Assembly: GCA_030613705.1 (NCBI GenBank) | Contig: JAUWLJ010000138.1 | Span: 1 to 6,103 of the forward strand | Length of the DNA stretch: 6,103 nt | Source of the DNA: Chloroflexota bacterium | GTDB taxonomy: Bacteria > Chloroflexota > Anaerolineae > Anaerolineales > UBA4823 | Reading direction: 5' to 3' | Shown here: in pieces, positions 4,701 through 6,103 of the stretch | How the letters are laid out: each line of letters opens with the position of its first letter | Position numbering within the stretch: the stretch's first letter is position 1 | Notes under the pieces: model-generated | The model's database searches: none | Told to the model about the DNA's origin: nothing | Seen by the model: the letters and a program-made list of their open reading frames with translations, nothing else | Translations under genes and position numbers: made by a program

Positions 4701-6103
4701 TTTAGCGTTAATCATGGAGGCTAACAAGATCGACGATCCTCCGCCCGAGGTTCTTCCGGCAATGCGCAGGATCGCCTTTGCCCCGGGGGTGTCGCGGGTT
4801 ATCCAGGCCCATACCAGCCCGATTGCTGACCTGCACTTCAGCCCGGATCAGCGGGACCTGGTATCGGCCTCCGGTCGCCAGTACTTAAATGAACCAGTGA
4901 CCGATGATAACTCACTGGCTATGTGGGATTTAGAAACTGGCGCCGAGATACAGCGCTTTGTTGGCCACAAAGACAGATCGATCCACGTCGAATTCAGCTC
5001 GGATGGACGATTTCTGCTATCTGCGGCGGTGGATGGGTATTTTATCCTTTGGGACAGGGAATCAGGTGAGGAAGTCCGCCGCTACCAGGGACAGCTACCA
5101 TTCCCTGGGGATGTAAGGTACCTGAATTACCGCCTGGAGGATTCCTCCGGGTCAGCTGCCATGTTCTGGACTGTGAGACCGAATCCAGAATTTGACAATC
5201 CATATGATCCTTTCTTCATTGCCGATATGGTAATCGAGGTTGTTGACCTCAACACAGGTGAGGTAATCCGCCAATTCAGGTCGCCTTCCCCTGAATTATT
5301 TATCAAACAAAGCGCCGCCAGCGAGGATAGGGATCTGCTGGTCGCCGCGCTCAATCGCCGCGTGGATACCGACATAAACACTCCCTATTCGGGCAGCGAC
5401 ACACTCATCGCCTATGACGTAATGACCGGTGATGAGCTGCAGCGCCTTGAGGTCGATCTACCCGGCTACTGGACGAACAGTATTGAGATCAGCCCGGATG
5501 GGAAAATCGCCGCGATCACACTGGAGAGCTCGATTGATGGGATTCTGCTCATCTGGGATCTCAATAATGGTGAAGTCCTGCGCCGCGATTTTGAATATAT
5601 TGTATTCGCGAGAACATTTAATCCTGGGGGAGACGCGCTTTATATTCAAGGCGCAGACCAGGGGATCGAGCAAATCGACCCTCGCAGCGGTGATACAGTA
5701 CATAAACTTCTTGAGGACCCTGATCAACTGATATTCAGCGAGGATGGGCGGCGCATATTATCGATTTTCCCGACGGTACTGTGGGATGCTGCGAGCGGAG
5801 AGCCCCTGGCCCGTTTTAATCTCTCCGATGAGTTTACTCTCGGCAGGCTGACGCCTGATGGACGTATCGCCATCACGGGGCACGAAAGCGGGCTGCTGCG
5901 CTTCTGGGATATCAAGTCAGGGGTGGGCCAGCAATCCGCAGCAGAAACGAGCATCTTGAGTGGACACGGTGATGGTGTACCCGAGGCTATATTCAGCCCG
6001 GATGGACGCTTTGCCCTCTCCGCTGGCGGCGATGTGCAGCCCGGTACTGTTGTCGCGGGTGATAACAGCATCCTCTTGTGGGATTTGGAGCCTGGCGATA
6101 TCT
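1714..6103 (+). CDS. SARP/BTAD - class III cyclase - nSTAND1 NTPase - WD40 fusion regulator (3' end outside window)
   Basis: A single frame runs 1463 codons without a stop and leaves the window. The last in-frame stop upstream is TAA at 1624-1626. ATG 1714 fits because the first strand of the winged helix starts about six residues later. TTG 1708 and GTG 1696 are alternatives. The Shine-Dalgarno is poor (GGAA 12 bases away), suggesting low or leaderless translation. Domains in order: winged helix (about 7-100), BTAD (102-252), Pro-rich linker, class III cyclase (280-446), nSTAND1 NTPase (478 to about 850), charged helix (about 913-935), transmembrane helix (942-962), helical stretch (963-1029) and nine or more WD40 blades (1030 onward). 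Family knowledge suggests a signal-responsive STAND switch: ligand or partner sensing by the blades, NTP-driven oligomerisation, and output through cyclase and/or DNA binding. Actual targets cannot be read from the sequence. Codon use shows no sign of a frameshift. Confidence 0.93.
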   Translation, partial: MVNQGNLFNLYLFGHPRLEVDGQLIEIPNRKAVALLIYLTVNPGPHSRDSLATLLWPEYNQTRARANLRRTLWLLNQTPLVALISAEQETIQLNVDHNLKVDVIHFQESLSAWRNQRGDLATSDGLATLDNITNLYQGDFLQDFFIADSSEYEDWATIRREEFRREVLDVLDTLLTYHIDHGEYSAALKAAWKGLEIDNLRESTYRGLMTALTRNGQRVAALAQYENLHQLLDAELGVEPSAETTALYEQIRADALPPTPPSSTGELPAPQIVAVASAKMPVFMLTDIENSTPLWDRYRQAMLEALLQHNAILNENIELYGGRIEELRGDGILAMFEGGQPLEAAIAIQRSFGRVDWGEIGELRIRIGLHGVPVDWEGYDFFRTEAEVTGPALNYAARVMDAAWGGQILVSKSIKDAFPLPQGASWQDFGEHELKGCEEPLNIFGLVHPDLPQQSFPQIRTLTTETVKDAETAIVPANPYRGLHAFREQDAPFFFGREAFTDLLLETLHQRPMVAVVGPSGSGKSSVVHAGLLAQLRAQDNWLITKFRPGSQPFNALAAALIPYLEPNLSKTDQLVETNKLSKALMGREIALMDVVQTILEDQPPGTRLPLVSDQFEELYTLVPDADLRSMFMDTLTEAVFDQQYRPAPIFSLILTLRADFLGQALAHRPFADAIQDSDVKLGPMTTNELSRAIVTPAKKLNVNFETGLASRILEDVGDEPGNLPLLEFAMTQLWERQDGALLTHQSYEAIDRVSGALTRHADSVFDELEPEEQATARRVFIQVVRPGEGTEDTRRLATRSELGEDNWGLIQRLADARLLITGRDSEGREIVEVVHEALIRGWARLRKWMNADREFRVWQERLRAVIRGWEASERDEGGLMRGLPLATAERWLAERQVDLSGLEREFIRTSLAERDRQEAATREQQERERGLERSALRRMRVIITVLIAASIMGITLTLAIFNQSRIAQRRAAEFQSLSLVGAAEQAFENNDPEQALALIMEANKIDDPPPEVLPAMRRIAFAPGVSRVIQAHTSPIADLHFSPDQRDLVSASGRQYLNEPVTDDNSLAMWDLETGAEIQRFVGHKDRSIHVEFSSDGRFLLSAAVDGYFILWDRESGEEVRRYQGQLPFPGDVRYLNYRLEDSSGSAAMFWTVRPNPEFDNPYDPFFIADMVIEVVDLNTGEVIRQFRSPSPELFIKQSAASEDRDLLVAALNRRVDTDINTPYSGSDTLIAYDVMTGDELQRLEVDLPGYWTNSIEISPDGKIAAITLESSIDGILLIWDLNNGEVLRRDFEYIVFARTFNPGGDALYIQGADQGIEQIDPRSGDTVHKLLEDPDQLIFSEDGRRILSIFPTVLWDAASGEPLARFNLSDEFTLGRLTPDGRIAITGHESGLLRFWDIKSGVGQQSAAETSILSGHGDGVPEAIFSPDGRFALSAGGDVQPGTVVAGDNSILLWDLEPGDI
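1732..2469 (+). other. Domain: winged helix plus bacterial transcriptional activator domain (SARP type)
   Basis: Residues 7-252 of the large protein. The winged helix opens with LYLFGHPRLEVDG (10-22), continues with RKAVALLIYL (30-39), and has the typical SRDSLATLLWPE (47-58) and the Arg-rich recognition-helix region ARANLRRTLWLL (64-75). The BTAD follows with VDVIHF (101-106), YQGDFL and RREEFRREVLDVL in its helical repeats. It closes with the family hallmark ELGVEPSAETTALYEQI (235-251). This architecture is that of AfsR/SARP/EmbR-type activators, which bind short direct repeats near the -35 region. It predicts DNA binding by the N-terminus. Confidence 0.92.
2551..3051 (+). other. Domain: class III adenylate/guanylate cyclase with altered purine-selecting residues
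   Basis: Residues 280-446. The signature FMLTDIENSTPLW (283-295) supplies the first metal-binding Asp (D287). RGDGILAMF (328-336) supplies the second (D330). GPALNYAARV (390-399) keeps the transition-state Asn (N394) and Arg (R398) at the standard four-residue spacing. The domain ends with the usual DFGEHELKG...EPLNIFGL. In related bacterial cyclases the GG-x3-K-x2-GD motif carries the adenine-selecting Lys; here the aligned residue is E326. The partner Asp, three residues before the GP of GPALN, is E387. The fold should bind NTP and metal, but ATP specificity is not predicted. It may be a guanylyl cyclase, have another substrate, or be catalytically weak. Confidence 0.88.
3145..4263 (+). other. 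Domain: nSTAND1 P-loop NTPase
   Basis: Residues 478 to about 850. The entry motif NPYRGLHAF (478-486) with FFFGRE (493-498) is the classic start of this family. Walker A is GPSGSGKSS (518-526). The Walker B region is LVSDQFEEL (611-619), with D614 and E617/E618; the residue before the Asp is Ser, where most relatives have a hydrophobic one. TLRADFL (656-662) fits the sensor-like strand. GNLPLLEFAMTQLW (722-735) is the conserved winged-helix-proximal motif, and VVHEALIRGWARL (834-846) is the end motif. All catalytic positions I can identify are present, so it is expected to bind and hydrolyse NTP as an oligomerising switch. Confidence 0.93.
4537..4599 (+). other. Single transmembrane helix between STAND module and WD40 blades
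   Basis: Residues 942-962 form an uninterrupted hydrophobic helix (starting VIITVLIAASIMG) directly after the basic RSALRRMR. The preceding stretch, about 913-935, is strongly charged and coiled-coil-like. Arg residues also follow the helix (SRIAQRR), so the positive-inside rule gives no firm orientation. If the N-terminus is cytoplasmic, the blades face outward. Confidence 0.8.
4801..6102 (+). other. WD40-type beta-propeller blades (at least nine, continuing past the window)
   Basis: Nine blade ends of the WD type can be counted, with Trp (or its replacement) at residues 1071, 1113, 1177, 1234, 1281, 1321, 1357, 1398 and 1456. Blades 1, 2, 5, 7, 8 and 9 have clear W-D. Blade 3 has V-D, blade 4 Y-D and blade 6 I-D. 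Many contain SPDG-type turns (FSPD, SSDG, SPDG, SEDG, TPDG). Blade spacing varies from 36 to 64 residues because of loop insertions, especially in blades 3 and 4. More than seven blades implies either two propellers or an enlarged one. WD40 propellers are protein-interaction platforms; in STAND proteins they usually hold the switch inactive until a signal binds. Confidence 0.9.

Noticed and set aside
3993..4727. Long minus-strand open frame of 244 codons inside the large gene
   Set aside because: It is antisense to the nSTAND region, whose plus-strand frame has unmistakable motifs. Its product is a low-complexity Arg/Ser-rich sequence with no recognisable domain and no good ribosome site.
5429..5731. 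100-codon plus-strand frame within the WD40 region
   Set aside because: It is out of frame with the propeller coding sequence, which continues unbroken with clear WD repeats, so no frameshift needs to be invoked.

Overview
The window looks like chromosomal DNA of a free-living bacterium with roughly balanced base composition. The best guess is Chloroflexota, probably Anaerolineae or a relative. This is an inference from one feature: a giant protein joining a SARP/BTAD regulator, a class III nucleotide cyclase, an nSTAND1 NTPase and WD40 blades, a style common in that phylum. Bacterial Shine-Dalgarno sites and intrinsic terminators fit. I found no rRNA, tRNA, CRISPR array, insertion sequence or phage gene.

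Left part (1-846): the 3' end of an unrecognised plus-strand gene (2-313), a perfect 12-bp hairpin (409-440), and a small plus-strand gene (481-750). The small gene resembles the C-terminal half of a bacterial beta-barrel family (DUF3224 or allene-oxide-cyclase-like). It starts at GTG behind a perfect AGGAGG and ends at a second perfect 12-bp hairpin with a T-rich tail (779-816). That second terminator also separates it from the convergent minus-strand gene that follows.

Middle (847-1713): a minus-strand gene (847-1416) encodes a 189-residue membrane-anchored thioredoxin-fold protein with a C-x4-C cysteine pair. Its start is set by a good GGAGGT. About 300 bp of non-coding DNA separates it from the divergent large gene. 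This stretch holds a 10-bp palindrome, a long-spaced inverted repeat and a few phased TTGG words, and probably carries both promoters.

Right part (1714-6103): one uninterrupted reading frame leaves the window after 1463 codons. In order it encodes a winged-helix plus BTAD domain, a class III cyclase domain, an nSTAND1 P-loop NTPase, a charged helical stretch, one transmembrane helix, a helical repeat-like segment and at least nine WD40-type blades. It reads as a one-protein signalling hub: the blades would sense, the STAND module would switch, and the cyclase and DNA-binding modules would be outputs. The cyclase keeps its metal and transition-state residues, but both purine-selecting positions are Glu, which makes its substrate an open question. 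No partner genes can be assigned with confidence. The divergent thioredoxin-like gene is the only candidate for shared control.
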